From NCBI GenBank assembly GCA_015179025.1, contig WHUX01000131.1:62001-126000 (forward strand): 64,000 nucleotides of DNA, written 5' to 3'. This document shows, piece by piece, positions 1 through 10,938 of the stretch. How positions within the stretch are numbered: position 1 is the first letter of the stretch; every line of letters starts with the position of its first letter. Both the position numbers and the translations under genes were made by a program. The notes beneath the pieces are model-generated. The model saw nothing but the letters and a program-made list of their open reading frames with translations. It made no database searches and was not told the origin of the DNA. This DNA comes from Terfezia claveryi. Lineage: Eukaryota > Ascomycota > Pezizomycetes > Pezizales > Pezizaceae.

Positions 1-434
1 CTGACATAGACCTGACCTCTTCGCCTAGCTGCATCCTAGGACGGGGCAATGCCTCTTCCTCAACTGACTACAAATCAGATAGGTTTAGTTTCCAATTGGT
101 TTCTAAATTTTTCCATCACTTATCGGCATTCGCTAATATTTTCCCAAACTCAACAATCAGGCAACTTTTTTCCCATCTCCGTTCGTAATCCTCATCAAAG
201 GGCAACCTATACCCACATTTTTTACTTCGAACATACAATGACATCCAAAACTATAACTCCAAACTACTTCTCATCCTTAGGCTGAGCCGTTCAAAGACAT
301 GTTTTCTGCCTTTTCAGTCAACCCATTGATATTGATCTGTATCTTGCTGGCATTAGTCCCTAGGGCAACTGGGGTGCAGGGTTCACCATTAGCAGCCTTA
401 ACGGACGGCATTGGCGTTATGTTGCCCGACGGAA
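1..434. other. Gene-free stretch downstream of LEU4
   Basis: No reading frame here has gene-like codon use or a recognisable domain. The stretch lies 3' of LEU4 and probably holds its 3' UTR. Confidence 0.4.
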
Positions 435-2395
435 CTAGCTATTTCGACGCGAGCGATGCTGTATAAGCAGAAAAGGTCGCATCAAATACTTTATGCTGGG
501 ATACTTACCGATGATGCTGCGGACAGCATGGCAATCAAACTCGCCTGTGCTGCGTCCTCGTGGATACCCACTCCCCACACAGTCTGTCCACCAGCTGAAC
601 ACTCGATGAAGGTAGCAGCCTTTGTTTCTCGCCCAGAACCGATGGCGTGCTCCTTGTAGTCCTTGACATCAAGATCCACGCCAATAGTCTTGAGAGCGTT
701 AGCAAGGGAGGAGATGGGACCGTTTCCAGTACCATTGATACTGTGTTCCCGACCATCTATCTCAACAACACCAACAAATGTTCTTCGGGAATTAGCACTT
801 TGCTTTCCAAGACCGACTGGGGACATAGATCTGTCGGTAGAGACTTCGTAATCGACAAGGGTGATACGCGGCTTGCAGTCTTCAGTAAGGAAGTACGCCT
901 TCTGGAAAAGGAGTTTGATTTCACTAGGCTTGAGCTCCCTGTTAAGTGCCTCCGTCTCGGCTTGGACCACTTTACTAAATGCGATCTGAAGCCCACGGGG
1001 CAAGTCAAGGTCCAAAGTACGCTGAATGACCCACGCAACACCACCCTTTCCACTCTGGCTGTTGACTCGGATGACAGCTTCGTACGTTCGTCCAATATCG
1101 GCAGGGTCAAGAGGAAGGTAGGGTATAATCCATCTGTCATCATCAGCACAACCTTGATCCTTGCGGGTTTGGAAGCCCTTCTTGATAGCATCTTGGTGAG
1201 AGCCAGAGAAGGCACACACGACCAGTTGACCTCCATATGGTGCTCTTGGATTGACTGGAATCTTGGTAGACACCTCCACGAGGTCAATGACCGAGTTAAG
1301 GTCAGAAAAGTCAATGTTGGGTGAAACACCTTGTGTATAAAGGTTGAGTGCTAGAGTGACTAAATCGACATTCCCGGTTCGCTCCCCATTTCCGAATAAG
1401 CATCCCTCCACTCGGTCTGCACCAGCCATCTGGGCAAGTTCTGCCGCTGCAACAGCGCAGCCTCGGTCGTTGTGAGGGTGCAAAGACACACAAATCTTTT
1501 CTCTTTCTGAAATATTGGTGCAGAAGTACTCAATCTGGTCCGCATAGACATTTGGAGTTGACATCTCGACTGTGGCGGGGAGATTGAAGATGATTGGGTT
1601 CTCGACAGATGGTTCCCACGCCTGCTTGACAGCTTCGCAAACCCTGATCACAAAATCTGGGGAACTATCGGAGAATGTTTCGGGGGAAAATTCGTATGCC
1701 CATTCAGTATTCTGAGCATCTGGACTGTCCTTTGTGAGAGATCGGGCTAATTTCGTGGACTTGACTGCCAATTCGAGGGACTGTTCCTCAGTCATGCCAA
1801 ACACTATCCTCCTGAAGCATTCGCTTGTGGCAAGGTACAAGTGAAGAATAGCCTTCTTCGCACCCTTGACAGAATCGACCGTCCGTTTAATGAAGTCCTC
1901 TCGGCAGGGTGAGAGAACTTGGAGCCATACGTCGTCCGGCACCGCACCAGGTGTCTTGATTAAACGCCGAGTGAAGTCGAAATCTGTAAGCGATGCGGAG
2001 GGGAATGAAACTTCAATTTCCTTATAACCAAGCTCGACTAGTTTGTTGAAGTATACCCATTTTTGGTCACCATCCTGCAAACCTGCTCGTTAGCAATTGA
2101 TTGCTCAAATGCAGGTCAATTCAAATGCCGGGAATACCAACCATAGGATCGACTAAGCTCTGGTTTCCATCTCGCAAATCTGTAGAGAGCCATCGTGGAG
2201 CTTTTATAATAGTCCGATTTGGCCACTGCCTGTTTGGCAAGTGCATAGGCGGAAATGCCTTGTACTTTCTCGACGGATCCTTGAGCCTGTTGATTGCCTC
2301 TCATCAGTATAGTCTATTCTTGTCAAACGGAGATGGGAAGATCACGGGAGTGAGTCATTGTGCATATAAACTGTGAATTGAGCTTACATAGGCAT
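435..2395 (-). CDS. LEU4: 2-isopropylmalate synthase
   Basis: This enzyme condenses acetyl-CoA with 2-ketoisovalerate to give 2-isopropylmalate, the first committed step of leucine synthesis, in mitochondria and/or cytosol of fungi. I read four exons: 2388-2395, 2142-2286, 509-2074 and 435-458, giving 580 aa. The first exon is only ATGCCTAT; splicing at GTAAGC/AACAG yields the MPMLKDPS start typical of fungal LEU4. Visible motifs are LRDGNQ (about residues 40-45), the metal-binding HPH in SLHPHNDRG (about 250) and GNGERTGN (about 280). The C-terminal 150 residues fit the regulatory LeuA dimer domain where leucine feedback acts. The last intron (GTAAGT...TACAG, 459-508) replaces a short read-through tail. 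No presequence is seen before MPMLK, so an alternative upstream start for a mitochondrial form cannot be excluded. Identity is very secure; the tiny end exons are inferred. Confidence 0.95.
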
Positions 2396-2917
2396 TTTGA
2401 ATATAGATGAATGAATGGTTTTGATGTGGGCGGATTTTCTCTGTTTAATTGGAAAATGGTGTGAGCGGATGCCTATGACTAACAAGACTGCCAAGAAAAG
2501 TCGCGAGGGCCAATAGAAGCTATGTCCACTTTAGGCTACCGGTAATGTCAATTCGCTTAACGCCTTGGCAAGGCAAAACTTCAAAATTTGACATCGAGAT
2601 CATTGTCTCAGCATTCACGTCATCCATGATTCATTTAGCGGAGAGTGTTGCTGAACTACATTTTGGGATCATAGGGCTGCTCATACAGGTGCTGAAGGAG
2701 CTTTCCGGAGGCGGCATGATACCTATTAGAGCTGTTGGACGAGGTGTTGGGCATTTATAAAAAGATATTGGCGCTTCGCTATTTGGCCGCTCGAGGAGGC
2801 ATCATGCAAGAGGGATATCGATTTTGGAGAAAGATTAGGCATTATTCAGCCGATTGAAATCACTGATCTATGAGTTATTTAGTGAATAGTTGTAGCAGAT
2901 ATCCAATCTCGTCGAAG
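2396..2917. other. LEU4 5' flank, no gene seen
   Basis: This is the upstream region of LEU4 and the 3' side of the small gene at 2918-3268. I see no supported coding region or repeat. Confidence 0.4.
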
Positions 2918-3268
2918 TCAATTAAGATTTTTAAAACAGTTCCGCAGTATTTCAACAACGTCCGCCTGGTTCGCCTGGGTATCGTCTGCGACAGTCCTGT
3001 CTCGCACAATCTCAAGACATTTATCCGATACCGTATGAGACGCAACTATCCGGCCTGTTTCAAGACTACGATATGCAAGGGGTCGAAACCCATATTTGTG
3101 ATATAGAAGGTGGCTGTTTGGCATTGCCAATGACCCAGTGAATGTGGTCATACTCGCGGTATGAAATGCGCAGCGGAACAATGTGATAATTCGGAGTTGG
3201 TCGAGGAAACTGGGGTTGACAGCGATTGTGTTGAGCATAGGGGGGACAACACTCGTGGAAGCTGTCAT
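2918..3268 (-). CDS. Hypothetical 116-aa protein
   Basis: An uninterrupted 116-codon frame with an ATG and regular, mostly C/G-ending codon choice, unlike the AT-rich noise around it. I do not recognise the family. The protein begins MTASTSVVPPMLNTIAVNPS, has no signal peptide or clear membrane segment, has a middle rich in aromatic and aliphatic residues, and ends in an acidic, Asn-rich tail. No intron is evident. It could be a complete small gene, or the surviving exon of a longer one, because the flanks on both sides are non-coding. Its 3' end faces the LEU4 promoter. Confidence 0.4.
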   Translation of the reverse strand: MTASTSVVPPMLNTIAVNPSFLDQLRIITLFRCAFHTASMTTFTGSLAMPNSHLLYHKYGFRPLAYRSLETGRIVASHTVSDKCLEIVRDRTVADDTQANQADVVEILRNCFKNLN

Positions 3269-4258
3269 TAAGTTTGATTAAAAGGCACGAATAATATATT
3301 CAATGATGGTATGCTGATGTGATATAGGCAACGTTTTCACTCGATTTCTGGAGAAAGGGCCTTATACGTTCAGGAGCCGTCATGAGACTGGGGAGAGCCA
3401 AGAGAAACAGACCAGCGTTTTACCACTATCCCTCCTTGCAAGGTTACCCTCAGCTTAGGGACCCTCACACTACAACCCGCGGGGCACCTTGCGCAGTTAC
3501 CCTCAACTCCCTTCTCCGCCGATTAGCGTGATTAAACTCGCTCTGACTGTGTATGCGATGGAGCTAGGTACACCATCAGTTACGCTTGCTTGGGGACAGT
3601 TTCTCCGACAATGGCTCTTTGGGCTTGCAAGGTGGGGAGGAATGGCCTGTTGTAGATGTCGCTGGGGTAGAAATGTTTAATATGACATGCACACAGCTTG
3701 TTTACCCAATCTTTTGGTATGTACTGTAGATACCCGGACTGCATCAATAACTCTGCCGCGGCGATAATTTAGATAAAATATTTCAGTCGAGCTAATTTCC
3801 TAGAGATTTCCTAGAACAAACGATACAGCAAAAGAAATTGCCCCAAAGATTTCGCCAGAAAAAAAAACAGAAAAAAGGACATGATCAAAATGAGACCATA
3901 AAACATCCACAATCACTCTCCAGAAGTCGAATGAGTTTAGCCTCGTCACTTCGTTCTCAATATCAACGCACTCATGTGCACACAGTTACACAAAAATATA
4001 TGCCCATATGCATTTCACTACTCCGTACAATTATTGACATTTGAAGAACAATTACTCGCAATTGCTAAAGAAAACCAGAAAATGCTAGGCTAATATAGGC
4101 ACACTACAACAACGGCGCCCACAGAGTATGGTTCTAATATAACGGCCCCCAGCTCGCCAAAGATTGAAACCGAGTCAATACGCACAAACATCATACATAT
4201 ACATATATCGGGTATCTCCGACAGAGTTCCGTTAAAACTACACTTCACTTCACTCCCC
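3269..4258. other. Gene-free stretch
   Basis: No supported gene. The stretch is AT-rich towards 3700-4060, with A-runs near 3857-3877. It separates the small hypothetical gene from the trehalase relic. Confidence 0.4.
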
Positions 4259-4915
4259 CTATGACAACACCGCGAACTCCGCCACCTGCGCCCCCACCCC
4301 CTTCTTCAAACTCTTACTCCCCTCGACCACCAACCTAACCCACCTCCCCTGAAATACCTTCCCCGCAAGATTCACACTTGTCGTATTCCCTACTCTATTC
4401 CTAACCTCCAACGCATCATCCTTACTCCACAGATCATTAATCTCAACCTTGTCCGTCTCAAACACCTTCACCCAACCCTGATCGCCCTCATCTGGCTTCC
4501 CCGCCGTGCTAGCAAATATGCTAAACTTATTCGGGGGGATCCTCGCCCAATTGAGTTCTGCTCCCTTGATAGATTTTATCTCGCCAAGGTCGATCGTCAA
4601 TGCCGCAGGCCTGTCGGTGATGGGTTGCCATGCTGTGTGGTGTTAGACCCGTCTACTGCACCAACGGGGTAATGGCCTGGGACATGCCCATCGTTGCTAA
4701 CAATCGGCCTACACTGTGCTAAATTCCCTGGGATCGTCTGACCAGCTAGATCCGCACAGAACGTAGGTACCACCAACTTCTCCCCCGCTTTAAGGAAGTA
4801 ATCCCCAGCATTCTTATTCCTCTTCCCTAGACGGACTTTTAGCCTGTGAGAATCTTTCTTCTTACTACCAGACTTCCTGCGGGAGGTAGTCGTTACTTCA
4901 AAGCCAATTTATGCA
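4259..4915 (-). pseudogene. Relic of acid trehalase (GH65) C-terminal region
   Basis: The 3' part encodes 113 clean residues starting MTIDLGEIKSIKGAELNWAR. It resembles the discoidin-like (F5/8 type C) tail of fungal vacuolar/cell-wall acid trehalase, which hydrolyses trehalose to glucose. Upstream on the same strand a second frame reads on from about 4915, with QCRPIVSN, GHVPGHYPVGAVDGSNTT and a preceding FEVTTTS stretch, all in the order expected for this family. The two frames are joined out of phase at about 4636-4646, where ACACCACACAGC has two bases more than the expected ACACCACAGC, a CA-unit slip. In the upper frame an in-frame TAA lies at about 4913, and no catalytic (alpha/alpha)6 barrel is found further upstream. 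It is therefore a truncated, frameshifted fragment. Family assignment rests on motif order from memory; another CBM32-type enzyme is possible. Confidence 0.65.
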
Positions 4916-5740
4916 TGATAGGTGCTGAACAATAGCGAATCCCTATATAGCCTTATACCTATATATTGTATCCTAACATAAATATATATGCTAAGTTAAG
5001 GTGCTGGCACTACGTGGGCTTGTTAGTTCTTAATATCTGTGGGTAGAGGGGTCATACTGAGAAGGGGGGAGGCTTTCGAGGTAGATTGGTGCATATGATG
5101 GCTTCACATGAGTTATTCAACTAGCTAGTCTGCGCATATTGTAGAGCATATTCAAGGAAACAATTTATCCGGTCTGTAGAGGAAGTCTAGCCAGCGTAGT
5201 ATCTAGGGATATGTGTCATGGCAGGGGTAGTTGACATGGATCATAGCACCGCCATGGAGAATTGCTTGGCCAAAAACTGTAGAGGTACGGTATATACCGT
5301 ACTGACGCGCTTGAGATGGGAAATTGCTTAAAGGGGGAATATGGTCGGGCTTGGCATTCGGTTACTTTTTCGTATATAAAGGTTCTCGTTTCTTTGACTC
5401 CTTCTTCTCCATATACATCATAGGACTTCATATTATATATACAGTATATACACTTTCAGATTTCCTCACGAGTAAGTGAGTTGAGTTTCATTCTGAGTGT
5501 GTGTGTTTCTTTGTCTCTTCAGTACGGTACGGTAGGTACTTGTTAGTCTGGTTATCGTATTATTACGAGTAATTGGCTAGCGTGTTCAGAGCTGCAACTG
5601 TCGGTAACATGCGAAATTATACTGAAGAAGGCTAAGTACCGCATACCGACATATTGAACAAACACAACAAATCAACCTCATCGGGGGCAAAGTTTGATGT
5701 AGATAGTAAACTTGAAGTGTTTCGCCTTGCCTTCACCACA
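4916..5740. other. Gene-free stretch
   Basis: AT-rich, with scattered TACGGTA-type words (about 5285-5305 and 5522-5538). There is no coding signal. The last part is the presumed promoter of the small secreted-protein gene. Confidence 0.4.
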
Positions 5741-6133
5741 ATGAGGTTCACTTATTTTATCCTATGCTTAAGTCTATTGGTATATGCAACCAAGACGTCG
5801 GACTCTGCTAGCACCATAACAGTATCTGATGCCAATATTCCACGGCATCTACCTGGTACCCGAAAGACTATTCATGCTACGCCACAGGCAAAAGCAAAGC
5901 AGCGGCCAGGTAGAACGAAGCTATTCTAGAGAAAAAAAGGTGGAAGTATTAATGGTATTCCAGCTGCAGATTTTGTTATTGGCAATAGCAGTGTTCATCC
6001 AGGGTCAAATATAGAGTTGGAAGCCTTCTACCGCTCTACACCAGCCAGGGGGGATGATACTGATGCATTGGAGTATACTTGGGTCATTGAAGATTATGTA
6101 CATACTGTTCCCTCTTCTGTTACACCTCCATAG
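5741..6133 (+). pseudogene. Small secreted protein gene with in-frame TAG
   Basis: From ATG 5741 the protein starts with a clear signal peptide (MRFTYFILCLSLLVYA, charged n-region then hydrophobic core). A threonine/serine stretch and a basic Lys/Arg/Pro segment follow. The frame meets TAG at 5927-5929 (codon 63). The same frame then stays open for 67 further sense codons to TAG 6131-6133, and the second part has balanced, protein-like composition (IPAADFVIGNSSVHPGS, then LEYTWVIEDY). A Met-less open frame directly in register with the first argues for one ancestral protein of about 130 codons broken by one nonsense change. The second half resembles a beta-sandwich segment but I cannot assign a family. 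Alternatives are a 62-aa peptide as the true product, stop-codon readthrough, or an intron I cannot see; the local GTAGAA...AAAAG would be only about 29 nt. An upstream in-frame ATG at 5654 would bury the signal peptide, so 5741 is preferred. Confidence 0.5.
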
Positions 6134-7009
6134 ATCTAGATAGGTATCAATTTACATTGAAATCACAGCGTGCGACTAAGTCATTTGATACTGTAGTGTA
6201 GGGTGGCTGCATGATGTAGAAGCAGAATGTAAATGGCCGTGGTTCTAACGTCTGAGGCGCTAGCCAATTACTCGAAATAATACGGTATCGGTCTTCCGAA
6301 TTCCGGATACGCCGGTACAACCAGACCAGTAATATCACAGCATCTCGTGACTTAAAATAAATCAAATTATTCTCTCCGACCTAACCGAGAACACAACCGT
6401 GAGCCCTACTTGAATCAATATTCATGCTGTTGTGGGCTTCTGAGACTGCACTGTTATAATCGAAATTTGAGTCTGGACTCTCGAAGATTTGGTTTGACCC
6501 TCACAAGGGACCATACTCTGTAAGTACATCGAGGGTCTGATCGAGACTATACATTAAGTTCCGGGGTAGACTGGTTGCACAACCTCTGGTAGCGAGTTGT
6601 CTGGTTGCACTATAGCGAGGATTTTTCCGAGGCGGGAACCAAGATGGGAAGTTGGCACATCTAGCCTTGGCCCAAGGTGGATATGTTTTTCCCACATATC
6701 AAACAAGAGCAATGAGTCCAAATCAAATTTTCAAAACTTATTCAGGGAGTCTAGTTGGCACAACACCCTCCAAAGACAGACTTTGCAGTCCGTATTCGGC
6801 GGGTTCTATAAACCTCAGCTGAGTAGTCATCATCTCGAAGGCTGGTGGGTAACATCAGAGTACTGTAACTGTAGATTCTCCAAGGTAAGAATATATAATA
6901 CAAAAATTGAAAAAAAGGAGAAACTAAACTGAGCTATATGATATGAATCAATAATCACGACCACACTAAATGAAAAAGGACAATGAAACTAAATCCCCCT
7001 TTTTTCCCT

Positions 7010-7047
<38 letters not shown>

Positions 7048-7469
7048 TCCATCTATGGAGCTTAAGCTATGAGACGGCCCCGTTCCCTCATTTTAAAAGA
7101 CTCGGTACGCCCACGGAACAACGGGCCAACTATCCACTAAATCAACTCAAATCGAACTGTAAAAGACCGGCAGCCTGTATAAACTGTATAGGGGTGCGAA
7201 ATGCCAATCGGGGTAAAAGAAGAATGATAACAGCCATCACTAGGAAATCACTGCGCAAATCCACCCTCTTCCTTCCTCTGTCGAAATCATAAGCCTCAAT
7301 TTGGAGCCAGCGTCCCCTCATTTTCAGGTGACTCCCAACGGCAATCTTCCTGTCAAAAAAAACTACCACGGAGCTGGTGGCTTTCCCAAGTCTCCGGTTA
7401 CCTCCCAAGAGCCAACGTGCCCTCTCACTCCTACATACTGACATGGGTCTCTGGCAGGGGACCCATGAA
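6134..7469. other. Gene-free stretch with a TA microsatellite
   Basis: No supported gene. Three variants of a short dispersed word (GTCTGGTTGGCACAA-like) occur at about 6568, 6598 and 6748. A (TA)n tract is at 7014-7043. Confidence 0.4.
7014..7043. repeat. (TA)n microsatellite
   Basis: About 15 uninterrupted TA units, seen directly in the sequence. Confidence 0.9.
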
Positions 7470-8613
7470 TCAATATCGCCTCGCTAGATAATGTGGGGTG
7501 TTTTGGCTGGTCGAGAATTCTTGCCATTTCTTGCTGCCAAACGTGGTGCAGCCTGTTTTGGTAGGAGGTGCTACCACCGGGGCCTCATCCTCTTCCTCAT
7601 ACCTGGATAGGTCTTTATACTTGTCCGACTTATCCTTCATCTCAACTTCCTCACTGTCTCTTGCCCACCTCTTCCTCTCTATTATCTCCTCTAATCTCTC
7701 GACCCCCACCTCTGTCTGTACTGCAGCTTCCACCTGTATCTGGGTTGCTACCGATACCGCCTCAACCAGTAGTGCCTTCCCCTTTGCCTTTCATTTCTTC
7801 CGCTCTGCAGCCACCACCTTCCCCGCCCTCACCAGTACCTCCTTTTCCGCCCATGCCTTCCACTTCCCCTAACTCCTTCCCCTGCTTCTTCTCCTACTCT
7901 CTGTACACCTCTGCCTGTTTCGCAAAAAGGACTACCGTCTGTTTCATCTCAGAGAGTTCTTGTCGGCTTTGGATACGTCCGTTCCATTCGACAAGCCTTG
8001 AACCCCTTCCTTAAGAATTACGATTGTCCTCTCCTTCTCCTCCAGCCTGCACTCAATACGATCCTGATACTTCCCCATTTCATCACAGCCGCTTTCAACG
8101 AGTTAGCTAGCTGTTGCCTTCCCTCCCCCAATCAACTGCACCATCTTCTTCAAGAATTGTAAGAACAATGTCATGACCTGTCCTATAAGCCGTAAAGTTC
8201 AAGAAACACTTCGTATTTTCTAACCAAAAGAACACCACCTTCATCCACTCTTCCATGCCCATCTCCGCAAACTTGTTCAACCTCTAATCCGCTCCCCATT
8301 CATCAACCAACTCCTTATCATCCGTGTCAAGAAAAGCCACTGGACTTCCATTATTGACCCATGGCCCCGCTGACTTCTCCTCCGAGCTGGAACTTGTCTC
8401 CTCCTCCTCCCCCTCCTTCCCCTTCTCCGCTTCCATCATCTCCCAACTCTTCGGTGTAATCGAATTAATATATTCTTGAAGATTTTAGGCAACTCTACGC
8501 TGGGTGTAGGACCATGTGTTGGTAGTTGCAGAGGATTCGGGGTTTTATACCTTGCTTTGTTGTCTAGGTTGGGGTTTGGCGCCACTTCCCTTTCCCTTGC
8601 GGTTTCGTGGCAT
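7470..8613 (-). pseudogene. Decayed coding region, charged coiled-coil protein
   Basis: Reading from ATG 8613 the strand gives MPRNRKGKGSG and a Gln/Pro/Lys tail. It then continues, in shifting frames, through an ordered set of protein-like blocks. These are LQEYINSITPKSWEMMEAEK, a Glu/Lys/Ser acidic run, a WVNNGSPVAFLDTDDKEL block, EEWMKVVFFWLENTKCFL, an Asp-rich DIVLTILEEDGAVDW block, and finally a Glu/Lys/Arg-rich segment (7470-7733) predicted to be coiled coil. Several in-frame stops (for example after WGAD and after REGN) and frame changes interrupt it. The codon pattern is far from random and the complementary strand is pyrimidine-rich low-complexity sequence. I do not recognise the family; a decayed transposon gag-like or domesticated protein is one guess. 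An intron at the early GTATAA is possible. Confidence 0.4.
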
Positions 8614-10938
8614 CCCTAAAAAGTCTGGTTATATTATTTTTCCTCGAAGAATTCTGACTTCCCGCCAAAGGTGACCCAATGCATGGTATGTCTCACGAAG
8701 CACATTCATAATTCATATGATCACAATAACGGCTGGTATCACTTATAGAATTTTTGTTCCTGCGTATCTCAGGAGATATCAGGCGGCCATTTAATATCAT
8801 TCTTTTTGTTTACTCCTTGCATATGTGGTTATACATCTCCATCCTCTAGGTCCAATCCGTTTTTAAATTCCTGTCACTTAGACCTGGGAATTATTCAACT
8901 TAATAGGGCTGTCTCAAAACCAGACTGCACTCCGCACACGGAGCCAGGCACCGAATTGTGGCTTTGATATCTGGTTTGTACTATTAAAATAGTGAGATAA
9001 TGTATGATGAAGCAATCGGCACTCTTCGGCACCTTTTTCTGGCATTGGAAACATGTCATCTGACAGCTGCAGTAGTGGGAACCAAATTAAGCTCTTGTTT
9101 CAGTACAGTACCGAGTACATGCACAGGGGGTTGTGCCTATCAATTTCAGCCACCCCAACAGCACACGACATGGCCTGTATGCCAAGCGGTGTACAGTACC
9201 CTGAAGGGCAATTATCTCGAGATCTGACATGTGCAGAAAAAAATAGCAAGGTGAGGATGGAGGAAACAAATGGGGAACGAAAACGCTTCGTAACCGTAGG
9301 TCTTTGGAGAGTGGCGCAGGCCCGAAAGTAACATATTTCTTTGAGATACAGGCTCCGCCTCCTCAGCGTCGTCACTTTCGACGTTCTGACTTCTGGGACT
9401 ACGCGGCCATTCACAGGCCGCAGGCCAATCCTCCGTTCTTGCTATATCAGCATCGTGTGAAGCTGCACTTCGCGTTCAACCCAGAAACTCAATTAGGACA
9501 GCAAACGTGCTTCGTAATGGTGTGATGCCAACGAGGCCGATGCGGAATATAATGGCTCCGAGGAAATTGGAACTTGAAGGAACACTAAACCAAATAGAAA
9601 GAGGGAAAAGAAATGAGAACTGACAAAATCATTCCATCACAACCTGTTCCATACCCCCTACCCTGAGCTATCCAGAAGGTATGGGAAGCTTCAAATAATG
9701 ATTGATCAGCGGCGCATGCAATGCACAAAGTGATGGAGAAGACTTGCACGTTTATGTAATGTGCTATGGCCATACCATACCCGCCGTAGTATAGCCCGGA
9801 GAAAATGGCATCATTATATTCTCGCTCTGCACTTCTGTAATTTGTTCTTATCCTAGCCAATGGCTGGTGTTTATTTCGGAGGCTGGGGGGAGGCGCCAAC
9901 AGCGAGATTAGGCTATCGCATCATCTTGGAAAACGTTAGTTTTGCTTTGGTCAGACAGACAAGGAAACGTACCAAGTCAATTCTGTCGTAGTGCAGGCTC
10001 CGGTCTCCGGGTATGGACGAAGACTCTCGCCGACGGGCTTTACCAAATAGGTACCTAGTCGTGCGAACTCGGCCGAGAAGTACCTAGGCATTCCTAGGTA
10101 AGCTGTGCAGCTGCGCTCGTCGTCTCGTCGGCGCTGCCGCGTCGCCGCGTGCCTTCTCGCATTCGCCTCATCTCACTGCTCCAAGGTATCCCAACCCAGT
10201 TCAATCTTGTAGAACGCTTCGAACGCTACCTGTAGTACCTACCTAGTTATGCTGCACACCATTAGGATTGTTGCTTTCGCACCCCGGTTGGTACGAGATC
10301 ATCCCCCTGTAAGCGAGCCCACCCAAGGTCTGGAGACATATGTGCTTGTTCGTTTGTGGAGCTTTTGCGACGGAGTTTTGACTCCCCTGCGCCATTGCTA
10401 GAGTGATAGGCACTGGGCGGATGCTGTTGGGGCCGTGGTGTACTGTAGTGTGGGCCTACCTACGTTAGGTACAGACTTTACATGCTCTTAGCAGGAAGAG
10501 CCCAATTGTACGAACTTTTTTTTCTGTTCCTCCCTTATGTAAGTAAGTACTGCTCCTGTGACCCAGGATTCCCATTCGTACTTTATCTTCCCTTGAGCCC
10601 GCCGCCACATAATATAACATCTATCGTGCCCTTTATCTGTGTTCTCGTTCCCCGTTTCCCTTCACCCCCCCACTCCCACCCCCCCCCCCCCTTCCGTTTC
10701 CTCTCCCCTCCTGCTGCCCTCCTCCTGCTTCCCTCCTCCCGGCCCCAACCGCTTGACGACGTCCTCCGAAGCTGCACCGCTAGCCTCTTCGCCCCTATAG
10801 CAGCAAAAGCGAAGATCAAAGTCGTCATCGTCGCGTATCCACCCCCCAGATACGCACACAGCAGCAGGAAACAACCAGAAGCCAAAACTCTCAACAGTAC
10901 TAAACAGCCGACTGGTATCTGGTTCTGGAGTCGCAGAG
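8614..10938. promoter_or_regulatory. Long AUR1 upstream region with pyrimidine tract
   Basis: No gene is supported from 8614 to about 10000. Closer to AUR1 there is a GC-rich patch (about 10110-10155). TAGGTA/TACCTA words, often as TACCTAGGTA-like palindromes, recur at about 10049, 10081, 10095, 10236 and 10456. A strong C/T tract runs at about 10650-10745. Such pyrimidine tracts are common just upstream of fungal start regions. This is composition evidence only; no factor is assigned. Confidence 0.4.

Noticed and set aside
645..1330. Long frames inside LEU4 on both strands
   Set aside because: Shadows of the leucine biosynthesis gene in other frames, without independent motifs.
7498..8014. 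Two Ser/Pro-rich plus-strand frames
   Set aside because: They are the complement of the charged coiled-coil region; low-complexity shadow.
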